Source of the DNA: Skermanella aerolata KACC 11604
GTDB taxonomy: Bacteria > Pseudomonadota > Alphaproteobacteria > Azospirillales > Azospirillaceae
NCBI RefSeq assembly: GCF_000936425.1
Contig: NZ_AVFK01000031.1
Span: 1-64,000, forward strand
Reading direction: 5' to 3'
Length of the DNA: 64,000 bases
Below are positions 63,370-64,000 of this stretch, one piece after another. The notes under the pieces were generated by a model. It saw only the letters and a program-made list of their open reading frames with translations, was not told where the DNA came from and did no database searches. The position numbers and the translations under genes were made by a program. Each line of letters opens with the position of its first letter. Positions within the stretch are counted from its first letter, which is position 1.

Positions 63370-64000
63370 ATGGAACGCGAGGTAATGGAATACGATGTCG
63401 TGATCGTCGGCGCCGGGCCAGCAGGCCTGAGTGCGGCGATCCGGCTGAAACAGCTCGCAGGTGAGCAGGAGCGCGAGGTTTCCGTCTGCGTCCTGGAAAA
63501 GGGCTCGGAAGTGGGCGCGCATCTGCTGTCGGGCGCCGTGCTGGAACCGCGCGCCCTGAACGAGTTGATTCCGGACTGGAAGGAAAAGGGCGCTCCGCTC
63601 AATACGCCGGCGACGGAAGACCACTTCATCTACCTGACGGAGACGAAGTCCTACAAGCTGCCCAACCCGCCGCAGATGAACAATCACGGCAACTACATCA
63701 TCAGCCTCGGGATGTTCGGCCGCTGGCTGGCGGCCCAGGCGGAAGAGCTGGGCGTCGAGATCTATCCGGGGTTCGCCGCCGCCGAGGTGCTGTACAACGA
63801 GGACGGCTCGGTCAAGGGTGTCGCCACCGGCGACATGGGCATCGGCAAGGACGGCGAGCACACCGACAGCTACACGCCGGGCATGGAACTGCACGCCAAG
63901 CAGACCATTTTCGCCGAGGGTTGCAGGGGTTCGCTTGCCAAGGGCTTGCAGCAGCGCTTCAACCTGCGCGAGGGCGTCGATCCGCAGACCTACGGTATCG
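63370..64000 (+). CDS. Electron transfer flavoprotein-ubiquinone oxidoreductase (5' part)
   Basis: The first 210 residues, truncated by the window edge. The FAD-binding motif [20 protein letters not shown] begins near residue 9. The ETF-QO-specific [20 protein letters not shown] and [20 protein letters not shown] follow, then [15 protein letters not shown]. The enzyme passes electrons from ETF to ubiquinone during fatty-acid and amino-acid oxidation. GGGGAAAGAAG precedes the ATG at 63370. It is divergent from the UDG gene. Confidence 0.94.
   Translation, partial: MEREVMEYDVVIVGAGPAGLSAAIRLKQLAGEQEREVSVCVLEKGSEVGAHLLSGAVLEPRALNELIPDWKEKGAPLNTPATEDHFIYLTETKSYKLPNPPQMNNHGNYIISLGMFGRWLAAQAEELGVEIYPGFAAAEVLYNEDGSVKGVATGDMGIGKDGEHTDSYTPGMELHAKQTIFAEGCRGSLAKGLQQRFNLREGVDPQTYGI

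Overview
The window reads as chromosomal DNA of a GC-rich alphaproteobacterium, most likely in the Rhodospirillales near Azospirillum or Skermanella. This is inferred from the GANTC-methylating CcrM next to rnhB, the PAS_5-type sensor, the alphaproteobacterial style of Fe-S-depleted family 4 uracil-DNA glycosylase, the Fur-type heme operon and the codon bias. No 16S or other phylogenetic marker RNA is present. The only RNA gene is an initiator tRNA-Met at the left end.

Region 0.1-20 kb is a catabolism and transport block. It holds a GntP-family permease, a complete branched-chain-amino-acid-type ABC transporter (livKHMGF) and a four-gene minus-strand operon: PrpF-family isomerase, hotdog hydratase, CoA-transferase III and a fumarase/aspartase-superfamily lyase. 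A LysR regulator is divergent from that operon and a tripartite tricarboxylate transporter (tctCBA) follows it. Together these suggest uptake and CoA-dependent breakdown of an unidentified unsaturated di- or tricarboxylate. A PQQ-type sugar dehydrogenase lipoprotein, a Tat-exported acetamidase/formamidase-family protein and an aldo/keto reductase follow.

Region 20-34 kb has small envelope and sensor genes, then the assimilatory nitrate locus. The plus strand carries narK, nasA, a small conserved gene, nirB and nirD behind a near-perfect sigma-54 promoter. On the minus strand, divergent, are a TrpD2-like phosphoribosyltransferase homologue and a PP2C-phosphatase/Ser-Thr-kinase fusion. Two coding-region microsatellites (a GAGG repeat in nasA and a LIPVP repeat at the nirB end) are unusual.

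Region 34-50.8 kb is mostly housekeeping: a zinc metallopeptidase, a Fur-box-preceded heme importer (hmuTUV plus an unknown Cys-containing protein), sigma-54-driven dctA with dctD, smc, a DsbA-like oxidoreductase, a DciA-like protein, mutY, a VWA/DUF1194 protein, folB, ccrM and rnhB.

Region 50.8-58.8 kb is accessory. It contains a HigBA-like toxin-antitoxin pair, an orphan terminase-small-subunit-like gene and GTAG-type REP/BIME palindromes. An AT-rich islet carries a frameshifted nucleoside-deoxyribosyltransferase-like gene and a candidate Panacea-antitoxin/YafQ-like-toxin operon. Further on, a nested palindromic array abuts a truncated AraC regulator. The right end returns to core genes: a radical SAM protein, a DUF606 permease, a phosphotransferase, moaB, a soluble lytic transglycosylase, a family 4 UDG and the 5' part of ETF-ubiquinone oxidoreductase.
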